Positions 7,018 through 15,638 of a stretch of 64,000 nucleotides of DNA are shown piece after piece. The translations under genes and the position numbers were made by a program. Within the stretch, counting starts at the first letter, position 1; every line of letters begins with the position of its first letter. Source of the DNA: an uncultured Alistipes sp. (lineage in GTDB: Bacteria > Bacteroidota > Bacteroidia > Bacteroidales > Rikenellaceae); NCBI RefSeq assembly GCF_910580175.1, contig NZ_CAJTXD010000001.1:251657-315656 (forward strand), written 5' to 3'. Below the pieces are notes generated by a model. That model had not been told where the DNA came from and searched no databases. It saw nothing but the letters and a program-made list of their open reading frames with translations.

Positions 7018-7959
7018 TTATAAACCGTTCGCGGACTGCTCGTGCCAGGCGATCGCCTGCTCGATGAGCGAGACATCGGTCGCATCCTTGACCAACACCC
7101 GCTTGCTGCGGTCGAAAAGGTAGAGCGCAGGAATGGCCGAAAGGTTGTAAGCCGAAGTCTCGCGCACGACGCAACCCTTGTCATAGGCATTGATCCATGT
7201 GGCGGGGATATGCTCGCGGTAGTTCATCCACTCGCCGAGGTCTTCGTCGGGATAGAACGCCAGCACCTTCAACCGCCCAGCCCCGATCAACCGTGTGAGC
7301 ATGGGCGAAGCGCAGATTTCATCGCGGATCTGGCGACACATGGGGCACCCGGGGTTGTTGATGAACAACAAGACGTAATCGGCCTTGAGACGATAGAGCG
7401 AACCGGAAGCTCCGGAAGCCAGCGTATACCGGAAATCGTTGGCCGGCTGCCCCAGACGGTTCTGCATGGCGGTGCGCAACTCGTAATCGGGGCCGATGCG
7501 CTCGTACTCGTCGTAGAACGGCGCGGCCAGCTGCGCCTGGAGCACGGGAATGTAAAACTCGTCGTTGCGCAACGCCGAATTGGGATCAGCGAGCACCTGC
7601 GAAGCGAGCCAGACGAAGTAATCCAACATGGGACGCGAAACGGCGGCCCGCGCCATGAGCGCCTGGATGGGCGCCGGATCGGTCGGACGATCGGAAATCA
7701 CGGTAATGAACTGCGCGTAGAGGTCCAACATCCGCGCACTGTCGGCCTGGCTGACGAAAAGCGTGTCGCCGAAATCGAAGCGATCCCAAAAATGCTCGCG
7801 CAAGAAATCGCGTTTCTCATCCAACGAAAGCGCCACGGGCGGAACGGGCGGCAAAAATACATGCTGCGGCACAGAAACCGGAGTCCGGGGCTGCGCCGAG
7901 CGACGCCCGCACGAAACGAACGCAGACAAAGCGAAAACGAAACAAAGCAAACGGAACAT
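7018..7959 (-). CDS. thioredoxin-like lipoprotein with a DUF5106-type N-terminal part
   Basis: 313 residues with a lipoprotein signal ending at Cys17 (LSAFVSC), so it is probably anchored in the periplasm. Residues about 45-170 are helical and resemble DUF5106. From about 175 the protein follows a thioredoxin-like fold: YVLLFINNPGCPMC places a CxxC pair at Cys205 and Cys208, with a later cis-Pro region (SAIPALYLF). The active site CPMC and the context suggest a thiol-disulfide or redox role, exact substrate unknown. The ATG at 7959 follows a TATCTTTA box by about 20 nt. Confidence 0.82.
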   Translation of the reverse strand: MFRLLCFVFALSAFVSCGRRSAQPRTPVSVPQHVFLPPVPPVALSLDEKRDFLREHFWDRFDFGDTLFVSQADSARMLDLYAQFITVISDRPTDPAPIQALMARAAVSRPMLDYFVWLASQVLADPNSALRNDEFYIPVLQAQLAAPFYDEYERIGPDYELRTAMQNRLGQPANDFRYTLASGASGSLYRLKADYVLLFINNPGCPMCRQIRDEICASPMLTRLIGAGRLKVLAFYPDEDLGEWMNYREHIPATWINAYDKGCVVRETSAYNLSAIPALYLFDRSKRVLVKDATDVSLIEQAIAWHEQSANGL

Positions 7960-7977
7960 GACTACCGAATTTTGAGG

Positions 7978-7985
7978 TAAAGATA
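7978..7985 (-). promoter_or_regulatory. -7 element of the thioredoxin-like lipoprotein gene
   Basis: Minus-strand TATCTTTA, one base off the TAnnTTTG consensus, 19 nt before the ATG. Confidence 0.4.
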
Positions 7986-8055
7986 GAGCGAAAAAACAGC
8001 AATTCAAAATACGCGCTGCACTTTCCGCGTTTTCGAGCCATACGCGGCCGGTGCG

Positions 8056-8150
8056 TTTTTATTTCTCGCTCATAATTTCTATTTTTGGCTTCATCTCGCT
8101 CGGCAAAATGCAAGCGGGCTTGCTTTTACCCTCGCTTATTCCTATTTTTG
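8056..8150 (+). repeat. promoter-carrying dispersed repeat, double copy, ahead of the MATE gene
   Basis: The sequence CTCGGCAAAATGCAA...TTGCTTTT...CTCGCTTATTC matches the repeat upstream of the TPM-domain gene (40507-40625). Each half ends in a -7 box: TATTTTTG at 8080-8087 and TATTTTTG at 8143-8150, each 20 nt after a -33-like TTTT or CTTG. The second box lies 8 nt before the MATE ATG, so the repeat appears to supply its promoter. Confidence 0.65.
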
Positions 8151-8158
8151 CGCTCGCA

Positions 8159-9484
8159 ATGAACATGAACCGTGAAATAATGCGCATAGCGCTGCCCAAC
8201 ATCGTGTCGAACATTACCGTACCGCTGATGGGCATCGTCTCAACCGCCATAGCGGGGCATTGGGGCGCAGACTCGGCGGCGACGATCGGCGCACTGGCCA
8301 TCGGAGTCTCGATCTTCAACTTCATCTACTGGAACTGCTCGTTCGTACGCATGGGCACGAGCGGCCTGACGGCCCAAGCCTACGGTGCGGGCGACCTCCA
8401 CGAATGCTCCAACATGCTGGCCCGGGCGCTGACCGTGGCGGCGCTGATGGGCGTTCTGATGGTGGCGCTGCAATGGCCCGTGGGTGAACTGGCGCTCTGG
8501 GCCATGAACGGCGGAGCGATGACACGCGACTATTTCTACGCCCGCATCTGGGCCGTGCCGGCGGGCATCATGCTTTTCGGATTCAACGGCTGGTTCACGG
8601 GCATGCAGAACGCCGTGATTCCGATGTTCACGGCATTGGCAGTCAACATCATACATATTCTATGCAGTCTCTGGTTCGCCTTCGGCATGGACATGGGCAT
8701 CGTAGGCATAGCCTACGCCTCGGTGCTGGCCCAATGGTGCGGCGTGGGGCTGTCGGCGGCCCTGCTGGTGTGGAAATACGGCCGCATGCTGACGAAAATC
8801 GAATGGTCGGAGGTGCTGGACATCCGCCCGCTGAAAACTTTCTTCCTGATCAACCGCGACATCATGTTGCGCACGCTCTGCATCGTAGCGGTCTATACGT
8901 TCTTCACGGGCGCCTCGGCCCGCATGGACGACCCGGCGCTGCTGGCCGTAAACACGCTGCTGCTGCAACTTTTCACGCTCTTCTCTTACATGAACGACGG
9001 ATTCGCCTATGCGGCCGAAGCACTGACGGGCCGCTTCATCGGCGCCCGCGATCCGCAATCGCTCAAGCAATGTCTGCGCCGCTGCATCTTCTGGGGCACG
9101 ATGGTGTCGGTCGTCTTCGTGGGCATCTATCTCGGAGGCTGGCGCGAACTGGTGGGCCTTTTCGTCGACCGTTCAACACCCGACGCCCCGACGATCATCG
9201 CCCTGGCGGGACGCTACATCGGCTGGATCATCGTCATACCGATCGCCAGCGCCATGCCGTTCATCATGGACGGCATCATGGTAGGCGCCACCGAAACGCG
9301 CGTGATGCGCAACTCGATGTTCCTGGCCACGGCCGCCTATTTCGCTATCTACTACGCCGGCTATCCGCTCATCGGCAACAACGCGCTGTGGATGGCGTTC
9401 ATGCTCTACATGTTCCTGCGCGGCATATTACAATATTTCATGACAGGCCGACTGCGCATGATCGAAAACAAAGCAACCGAATAA
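8159..9484 (+). CDS. MATE family efflux transporter (DinF-like)
   Basis: 441 residues with about 12 hydrophobic segments in two similar halves, the standard MATE layout. The first half has PNIVSNITVPLMGIVSTAIAGHW and GTSGLTAQAYGAGD, typical of the DinF branch. MATE proteins export drugs or metabolites using a Na+ or H+ gradient; the substrate cannot be read from the sequence. The ATG at 8159 is preferred to 8051 because the promoter boxes of the upstream repeat fall inside the longer frame; ATG 8165 is also possible. The gene is followed by a terminator region. Confidence 0.9.
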   Translation: MNMNREIMRIALPNIVSNITVPLMGIVSTAIAGHWGADSAATIGALAIGVSIFNFIYWNCSFVRMGTSGLTAQAYGAGDLHECSNMLARALTVAALMGVLMVALQWPVGELALWAMNGGAMTRDYFYARIWAVPAGIMLFGFNGWFTGMQNAVIPMFTALAVNIIHILCSLWFAFGMDMGIVGIAYASVLAQWCGVGLSAALLVWKYGRMLTKIEWSEVLDIRPLKTFFLINRDIMLRTLCIVAVYTFFTGASARMDDPALLAVNTLLLQLFTLFSYMNDGFAYAAEALTGRFIGARDPQSLKQCLRRCIFWGTMVSVVFVGIYLGGWRELVGLFVDRSTPDAPTIIALAGRYIGWIIVIPIASAMPFIMDGIMVGATETRVMRNSMFLATAAYFAIYYAGYPLIGNNALWMAFMLYMFLRGILQYFMTGRLRMIENKATE

Positions 9485-9532
9485 AACCAGAACGGCCGGA
9501 ATCGCCCCGGCCGCCCAAGGAAAAACAAAATT

Positions 9533-9566
9533 CCCCGCCTCCTTTCGGAAGCGGGGATAATTTTTC
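9533..9566. terminator. bidirectional terminator between MATE and GH43 genes
   Basis: ccccgcctcc and ggaagcgggg form a stem over tttc; the right side runs into ataattttt and the left side into a run of A. A second palindromic stem (gccttacagccgggctgcaaggc) lies at about 9574-9596. This ends the pectin operon coming from the right. Confidence 0.75.
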
Positions 9567-9647
9567 TACATCTGCCTTACAGCCGGGCTGCAAGGCGGTC
9601 TGCGGCGCCCTGGTGCAGAAAACAAGCACAGCGCACCGCCCGATCGG

Positions 9648-11291
9648 CTATTTTGTCGTCCGGAACCAATCGATATCGATCCATCCGGCATCGTTCTTAC
9701 GCATCTGGGCATCAGCAAAATAACCGACCTTGGCACCGATCCAATGACCGGCCTCGGCGGTAAATGCCTCGCCCAGCTCGCGGAAACGCTTGCCGTCGGT
9801 ACTGAACGAGAATTTACACATCAAGCGCGGCGTACCGTCGGCATTCCACTTCTGCTCGAAGCGGCAGCGGAACCACACGTCGACCGGATCGCCCGATGCG
9901 GCGAACTCCTGCGAGGCGTCGACCGTCTCGGGCGCGCCCTTCTTCATAGCCCGCTTGCACGCGGTGCGCTCGACGACGAGCTTGCCGCCGGCATAGCGCA
10001 AACCGATCGTAGCATAGTCGTGCCCCATGACGATCAAACCGGCCCGGTCGCCCTCGTAGGAGGGGTGGAAGCGAAGTTTGGTCGTCGCCGTATAAGTCGG
10101 CGCATTGATCTTCTGCAACAACAAGTTGCCGTTGTCCGAAAGGTTGCGCCACCCCTCGGGCCGGTTGTGACAATAGAGCCGCAGCTCGCTGTCGGAGGGA
10201 TTGGGGAAATACCAACCGAACTGGGGGTTGGCATGCCACTGCCACTGCAAACCCAACGTACGGCCGTCGAACTCGTCGTTGTCGGCCGGAGTCTTGATGG
10301 CGCTCTTGACGTGCGAAGCCGGCTTCTTATAGGTGTCGACCGGCTCGCCGATGCCGTCGCCGTTGCGGTCGACGCCGATGATGCACCAGTCGTCATCGCT
10401 CCAGGTTACGGGCTGCAAATGCACCACCCGTCCGTAGGCATACATGTCGACGAAGTGGACGAACCACGAATTGCCCTCGACGTCGTCGACCCAACCGCCC
10501 TGGTGCGGACCGGGGGTCTTGGTATTGCCCTGATGCAACACCACACGGCACTCGTAAGGCCCCCACGGCGACTTGGAACGCAAGACGATCTGCCACCCGG
10601 GCTTGACGCCGCCGGCGGGCGCGAAGACATAGTACCAACCATTGCGCTTGTAGAACTTCGGCCCCTCGACCGTAGGATGGTCGCCGTGGCCGTCGAAGAT
10701 CATGACGTCCTCGCCGATGAGACGCTCGCCGTCGGGCGTCATCTCGCTGACGCTCAACACGCTCTTAAGCCCGGCGCACGAACCGGCCCAACCGTGGACG
10801 AGGTAGGCCTTGCCGTCGTCATCCCACAAGGGGCAAGTGTCGATCACACCCTCGACCTTCTTGACGAGGTGCGGCTCCGTCCACTCGCCGCGCGGATCCT
10901 GCGCTTTGGTCATGTAGACGCCGACATAGGGGTTGCCCCAATAAATATAATACCAACCGTCATGGAAGCGGATGGCGGGCGCCCAGACCCCCTCGCCGTG
11001 ACGGGGCTTGTCGAAATGGTCGTAGGGCGGCTGCGCGGCAAAGACGGTATTGACGATCTCCCAATTTACCAAGTCGGTCGAATGGAGAATCTGCAACCCG
11101 GGGACGCAATTGAACGAGGAAGCGGTCATCCAAAAATCGTCGCCCGTGCGGATGACGTCGGGATCGGAATAATCGGCATAGAGCACGGGATTCTTATACT
11201 TCCCGTTGCCGAGATCGGGCGTCCAGACCGTTTGTGCGGAAACGCCGAGGGCAGCGAAGAAAAAGCTGCAAAGAAGCAATGTTTTTTTCAT
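9648..11291 (-). CDS. secreted GH43-family glycoside hydrolase
   Basis: 547 residues with a signal peptide (MKKTLLLCSFFFAALGVSAQ). The N-terminal five-bladed propeller carries the GH43 triad: base Asp43 (YSDPDV), pKa modulator Asp151 (VIDTCPLWDDDG) and acid Glu209 (PTVEGPKF). From about residue 345 a beta-sandwich follows, as in the xylosidase/arabinofuranosidase subfamilies. It probably removes arabinose or xylose side chains from pectin or xylan; the context favours pectin. It is the last gene of the leftward pectin unit, 20 nt after the pectinesterase. No lipobox is seen, so it is likely periplasmic. Confidence 0.88.
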   Translation of the reverse strand: MKKTLLLCSFFFAALGVSAQTVWTPDLGNGKYKNPVLYADYSDPDVIRTGDDFWMTASSFNCVPGLQILHSTDLVNWEIVNTVFAAQPPYDHFDKPRHGEGVWAPAIRFHDGWYYIYWGNPYVGVYMTKAQDPRGEWTEPHLVKKVEGVIDTCPLWDDDGKAYLVHGWAGSCAGLKSVLSVSEMTPDGERLIGEDVMIFDGHGDHPTVEGPKFYKRNGWYYVFAPAGGVKPGWQIVLRSKSPWGPYECRVVLHQGNTKTPGPHQGGWVDDVEGNSWFVHFVDMYAYGRVVHLQPVTWSDDDWCIIGVDRNGDGIGEPVDTYKKPASHVKSAIKTPADNDEFDGRTLGLQWQWHANPQFGWYFPNPSDSELRLYCHNRPEGWRNLSDNGNLLLQKINAPTYTATTKLRFHPSYEGDRAGLIVMGHDYATIGLRYAGGKLVVERTACKRAMKKGAPETVDASQEFAASGDPVDVWFRCRFEQKWNADGTPRLMCKFSFSTDGKRFRELGEAFTAEAGHWIGAKVGYFADAQMRKNDAGWIDIDWFRTTK

Positions 11292-11311
11292 AGATAAGGT
11301 CGGTTAAAAGA

Positions 11312-12298
11312 TTAAAAATAACCCGTCCAGTCGTCGTGGAACTGCTCGGAACCGGTCTTTTTGGCAAAAATATGGGCAGGAATATAATCGGCGGCCTCCT
11401 CATCGGAAAGCTCGTGCGACCAAGCGACACGGCCGCTGCGGTCGGCACCGGGGCCATAGCAACGCCACTCGGCATAGAACGACGTACGCTCGCGGGCGGG
11501 ATCGCGCCAGTTGTGCCACCCCTCGGGCCGGATGGCGGCGGGGAGTTCGCACCGGAGCCACACGGTACGGGCAGTAGATTTCCACGGACGTCCGAGGTAG
11601 ACCTTGGTCACGCCGTCGGCCGCCGTGACGCGGCAATTGCGGAAGACATAACCGTACTTGTTGCGCTCGGTGGTCGAAGCAGCCGTGATGTAACTATCTG
11701 CCTTGCAATGGATCGTACAATTGTCGAACAAGACGATCGAAGGGCCGAAGATGAAATCGGTAGTACCCTCGATGAAACAATTCTCGACATGGACACGCGA
11801 AACGTAACCCTTGGTAAAGAACGTATCCTGGTCGCCGATCAAGCGACAATTCTTAATCCGGATGCGGTCGCCGCGGGTTTCGAGCGCCACAGCCTGCCCT
11901 ACCCTGCCGGCATCGTTCTCTACGGTCAGATTCAACAACCGCACGTCGTCGGCCTGGATCGACATGGTATAACTATCGTAGGTAGTCATTTCGTAGCCGT
12001 CGACAACCTTGCCCGAGAAATCGGCCCAGACGATGCGCACCTGATCGGGCGTCTCTCCGGCGCCGGCGATCGTTACCTTGTCCTTGTAGACGTCGAGAGT
12101 GACTTTCTCACGGTAGACGCCGGGCATGACCGTTACCTCGCGCCACTGCTCGGGCTTCGAAGGCAAAGCATCGAGACAAGCCTGGATCGTAGTGAAGTCG
12201 CCGCCGCCGTTGCAGTCGACAACGTAGAGACTCTTTTCGCCCTGCGGTCTACAACCGCAACAGATGCACAAGAAAAACAATAAAAACTTACTTTTCAT
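11312..12298 (-). CDS. pectinesterase, CE8 family, lipoprotein
   Basis: 328 residues. The signal FLLFFLCICCGC looks like a lipoprotein signal, with several possible acylated Cys. CE8 catalytic residues are present: Gln135 (GQAVAL), acid Asp158 (GDQDTF), nucleophile Asp181 (GTTDFIFG) and Arg237 (YLGRPW). The enzyme removes methyl groups from homogalacturonan, making it accessible to depolymerases. The ATG at 12298 gives a clean signal. It shares a unit with GH43 (20-nt gap) and probably with the galacturonate genes upstream, although a 281-nt gap separates it from uxaA. No polygalacturonase or pectate lyase is in the window. Confidence 0.92.
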   Translation of the reverse strand: MKSKFLLFFLCICCGCRPQGEKSLYVVDCNGGGDFTTIQACLDALPSKPEQWREVTVMPGVYREKVTLDVYKDKVTIAGAGETPDQVRIVWADFSGKVVDGYEMTTYDSYTMSIQADDVRLLNLTVENDAGRVGQAVALETRGDRIRIKNCRLIGDQDTFFTKGYVSRVHVENCFIEGTTDFIFGPSIVLFDNCTIHCKADSYITAASTTERNKYGYVFRNCRVTAADGVTKVYLGRPWKSTARTVWLRCELPAAIRPEGWHNWRDPARERTSFYAEWRCYGPGADRSGRVAWSHELSDEEAADYIPAHIFAKKTGSEQFHDDWTGYF

Positions 12299-12371
12299 CT
12301 TTTGCTTTCTTCTGACTGACCACATCGCTCCGAGATACGATGACTATTTGCAAATCATACAATCTTCTTTT

Positions 12372-12395
12372 CCACCTTTTGATGGCAAAAGGTGG
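12372..12395. repeat. perfect hairpin in the uxaA-pectinesterase gap
   Basis: ccaccttttg and caaaaggtgg form a 10-bp perfect stem with a 4-nt loop. It has no T-run on either strand, so it is not a clear terminator. The 281-nt gap (12299-12579) otherwise holds only GC-rich sequence without a convincing gene. Confidence 0.6.
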
Positions 12396-12579
12396 AGCCA
12401 AAACCACCCGACGACTGTCTCCGCCTGCTACGGAGCGGACTGGACGCTGGCTTCGGGCGCCCGACGCGAATTTGCGAGCAAATTGTCCCCTCCGACGGAC
12501 GCTTTCAGCCCCTCCCTCGCTTACGGCTCCGGCATCGTTCGAGACTGAAATTCTCAATTTTTCAACTTTTCATTTTCAA

Positions 12580-14070
12580 TTACAACGTTACTCCCGTCTT
12601 GAAGATGGCGATCTCCTTGAAACCGGTCTTCTCGTGGAGCAGGTGCTCGCCGTCGGCCGTAGCAAGAATCTTGGCGATGAAGCGCTCCAACACGGCCTGC
12701 GGCTCCTCGTCCTCGACCAAAGACCCGGCGTTGAAATCGATCCAGTTGGACTTGAACTTCGAAAGCTGTGTGTTGGTCGAAATCTTCATCGTGGGCACGA
12801 ACGACCCGAACGGCGTACCGCGCCCGGTGGTGAACAACACGAGCTGGCACCCCGACAAAGCGAGCGCCGAAGCGGCCACGAGGTCGTTGCCGGGCGCCTG
12901 CAAGAGGTTGAGCCCCTGCTTGCAGATCGGCTGGGTATACTTCAAGACATCGACGACCTGCTGGGCACCGCCCTTCTGGACGCACCCCAACGATTTCTCT
13001 TCCAAAGTAGTAATGCCGCCCTTCTTGTTGCCGGGCGAAGGGTTCTCGTAGATGGGCTGGTCGTACTTGCGGAAATAACCCTTGAAATCGTTGATAAGAC
13101 AAACGGTCTGGTCGAAAATCTGCCGGTTCTCGGCGCGATCCATCAAGATGGTCTCAGCGCCGAACATCTCGGGCACCTCGGTCAACACGGTAGTGCCGCC
13201 CTGGGCAATGAGCCAATCGGAGAAAAGGCCCACCAACGGATTAGCCGTGATGCCGGAAAAACCGTCGGAACCGCCGCACTTGAGACCTACACGGAGGTAA
13301 GAGAGCGGCAGCGGCTGACGCTTGTCGGCACGGGTCTTCTCGACCAACTCGCGGCAGATTTCGAAGCCGGCAGCGACCTCGTCCTCGACCTCCTGGGCGA
13401 TGAGGAACTTGACGCGCTCGTCGTCCCACTCGCCGATGGCCTCCTTGAGGGCCGAAACCTGGTTGTTCTCGCACCCGAGGCCCAGAACAAGAACGGCACC
13501 GGCATTGGGATGCTTCACGAGAGCGGCGAGGGCGCTGCGGGTGTTGGCATGGTCGTCGCCCAGCTGCGAACAACCGTAGTTGTGGGTATAGACCCGCACG
13601 TCGTCGAGGTGCGAACAATCGCACTCGGCCTTGACGCGCTCGGCGATGGCCTGGGCCTGGCCGTTGACGCACCCGACCGAAGGCACGATCCACAACTCGT
13701 TGCGGATGCCCATCGTGTCGTTCTTGCGGAGGTAACCCATGATCTTGACGTCGCGCTTGGGGTAGTCGACGTCGTAGACCTTGGGGGCGTAGGAATACTC
13801 CAAGTCGTCGCGGAGATTGGTTTTGAGGTTGTGGGAATGGATCCAAGCACCGGCGGCCACGGATTCAGTGGCATGGCCGATGGGATAACCGTACTTGACG
13901 ACATTCTCGCCCTCGGCGATGTCGCGCAACGCGAACTTGTGGCCGCGGGCGACGGGTTCGCGCAAGGTAATGCGCACGCCGTCGATGTCGAACGATTCGC
14001 CGGCCTTCAGATCGTCGGCGAGGGCCACGGCGACGTTGTCCGCGGCATTGATTTTCAGAAAGCGTTTCAT
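12580..14070 (-). CDS. uxaA: altronate dehydratase
   Basis: 496 residues, the length of E. coli UxaA. The N-terminal SAF domain (about 1-95) and the large UxaA domain are both complete. Typical blocks are GYLRKNDTMGIRNELWIVPSVGCVN, THNYGCSQLGDDH, GLKCGGSDGFSGITANP and the late GRGTPFGSFVPTMKI. It removes water from altronate to give 2-keto-3-deoxygluconate (KDG), with iron or manganese, in the cytoplasm. The start at 14070 (MKRFLKINAADN) fits the family. It lies 78 nt after uxaB in the leftward unit. Confidence 0.96.
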   Translation of the reverse strand: MKRFLKINAADNVAVALADDLKAGESFDIDGVRITLREPVARGHKFALRDIAEGENVVKYGYPIGHATESVAAGAWIHSHNLKTNLRDDLEYSYAPKVYDVDYPKRDVKIMGYLRKNDTMGIRNELWIVPSVGCVNGQAQAIAERVKAECDCSHLDDVRVYTHNYGCSQLGDDHANTRSALAALVKHPNAGAVLVLGLGCENNQVSALKEAIGEWDDERVKFLIAQEVEDEVAAGFEICRELVEKTRADKRQPLPLSYLRVGLKCGGSDGFSGITANPLVGLFSDWLIAQGGTTVLTEVPEMFGAETILMDRAENRQIFDQTVCLINDFKGYFRKYDQPIYENPSPGNKKGGITTLEEKSLGCVQKGGAQQVVDVLKYTQPICKQGLNLLQAPGNDLVAASALALSGCQLVLFTTGRGTPFGSFVPTMKISTNTQLSKFKSNWIDFNAGSLVEDEEPQAVLERFIAKILATADGEHLLHEKTGFKEIAIFKTGVTL

Positions 14071-14148
14071 GGCTCTACTATTCACGGAAAAAGGGGCGGG
14101 AGCGCTCTCCTCGCGAAGTCGCACTCCTGCCCCGGATGAACGATCGGT

Positions 14149-15606
14149 CTACTTGCCGAGGAACTTGTCCAGCGCCTTGGCCATGCCCAGGTCGCGGATG
14201 TCGGCCAGGTAGGCGGCGACGGCGGGGATGAAGCCCGGCACCTCGGAGAAATCGACGGTAAAGATGCCGCTCTCGCGCACGATCTTCGCCACGGTGCCCT
14301 CCAAGTCGGCGGGATTCCAATTCTTGCGGATGTACTCCACGAACTCCTGCGTATCGTCGGGCTGGAAACCGCTTTCGGGGCCGTAGAGAGAGATCAGCGC
14401 GGCGAACGTGAAGCATTCGTGCTCGGCGATGCGATGCGCCTTGAACCAATTGTCCTTGACGGTCGGATAATTGCGTGCCTCCCATTTCGACAGCGAGTTG
14501 AGCGAAATGGACTTCAACATGTGCTTGATGTAGGGATTGTAGAAACGCTCCAGAATGCTGGCGGCGAACTGCTTCAACTCCTCCTGATCCTCCTCGATCA
14601 TGGGAATGACCTCCTGGGCGACCATGTCGTTGACGAACTTCTCGATGGCGGGCGTATTGAACGCATCCATGACGGTCTCGCAACCCATCTGCAAGGCGAT
14701 GGGCACCATGCCGGTATGCGAACCGTTGAGAATGCGCACCTTCTTGTCGCGGAACTGCTTGATCGACGGCATGAAGATGACATGCAGGCCGGCCTTGTCG
14801 AGGGGCAGTTCTTTCATGACCTCCTTATAACCGGGGCCGCCGATGGCCCACAAGTGGTACAACTCGGCCTTGACGACGAGGTTGTCGTCGTAACCGATCT
14901 CCTCCTTGATCTCGTTGATCGTATCGCGGGGGAAGCCCGGCACGATGCGGTCGACGAGCGTATCGCAGAAGTGGCAGTTCTTCTCGACCCAGTCGATGAA
15001 GTCCTGGCCGAGCTTGTTGTACTCGGCGTGCTTGATGACGTACTCGTGGAGCGTGGAACCGTTGTTCTCGATCAACTCGCAGCAGATGATGCAAAGGCCC
15101 TTGGTAGGATCGCCGTTGAAGTGCTTGAAACGCTTGTAGAGCAGTGCCGTCATCTTAGCGGGATAGGACTTGGGCGGGCAGGCGGTCAAGTCGTCGCCCT
15201 CCTCGTAACGGATGCCTGCCTCGGTCGTGTTGGAGATGGTAATCTTCAACTCGGGCGAGAGGAAATACTGCTCGTACTTGGCATAGTCGACGTAGGGATT
15301 GAACGAATCCATGACGCTTTTGACCAGACGCACGTCTTTCTTGGGCTGCTTGTTCTCGATACCCTCCAGATAGACATGGTAGAGGTTGTCCTGCTTGTGG
15401 AGCATGTCGATCATGCCCAACACCTTGTGCTCGGGGTCGAGGATGGGCTGGCAGATGGCCACGCCTGCATTCATGACGCCCTTCTCGTTGGCGATGTCGA
15501 TCTGCCAATCGACGAACGCACGCAAGAAATTACCCTCGCCGAACTGGAGGATCTTCACGGGACGCTCCGTCTTGGCGACGGTCGACTTATTTAATTCTTT
15601 GATCAT
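14149..15606 (-). CDS. uxaB: tagaturonate reductase (altronate oxidoreductase)
   Basis: 485 residues, close to E. coli UxaB (483), of the mannitol dehydrogenase family. The N-terminal nucleotide-binding region begins KILQFGEGNFLRAFVDW. The catalytic region contains KVRILNGSHTGMVPIALQMG, with the family Lys/Asn/His triad recognised by pattern. It reduces tagaturonate from UxaC to altronate with NADH. The ATG at 15606 is chosen over an upstream codon two residues earlier. It begins 32 nt after exuT. Confidence 0.96.
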   Translation of the reverse strand: MIKELNKSTVAKTERPVKILQFGEGNFLRAFVDWQIDIANEKGVMNAGVAICQPILDPEHKVLGMIDMLHKQDNLYHVYLEGIENKQPKKDVRLVKSVMDSFNPYVDYAKYEQYFLSPELKITISNTTEAGIRYEEGDDLTACPPKSYPAKMTALLYKRFKHFNGDPTKGLCIICCELIENNGSTLHEYVIKHAEYNKLGQDFIDWVEKNCHFCDTLVDRIVPGFPRDTINEIKEEIGYDDNLVVKAELYHLWAIGGPGYKEVMKELPLDKAGLHVIFMPSIKQFRDKKVRILNGSHTGMVPIALQMGCETVMDAFNTPAIEKFVNDMVAQEVIPMIEEDQEELKQFAASILERFYNPYIKHMLKSISLNSLSKWEARNYPTVKDNWFKAHRIAEHECFTFAALISLYGPESGFQPDDTQEFVEYIRKNWNPADLEGTVAKIVRESGIFTVDFSEVPGFIPAVAAYLADIRDLGMAKALDKFLGK

Positions 15607-15638
15607 AACCAATATTTCGTTTTACGATTTTAACAAGA

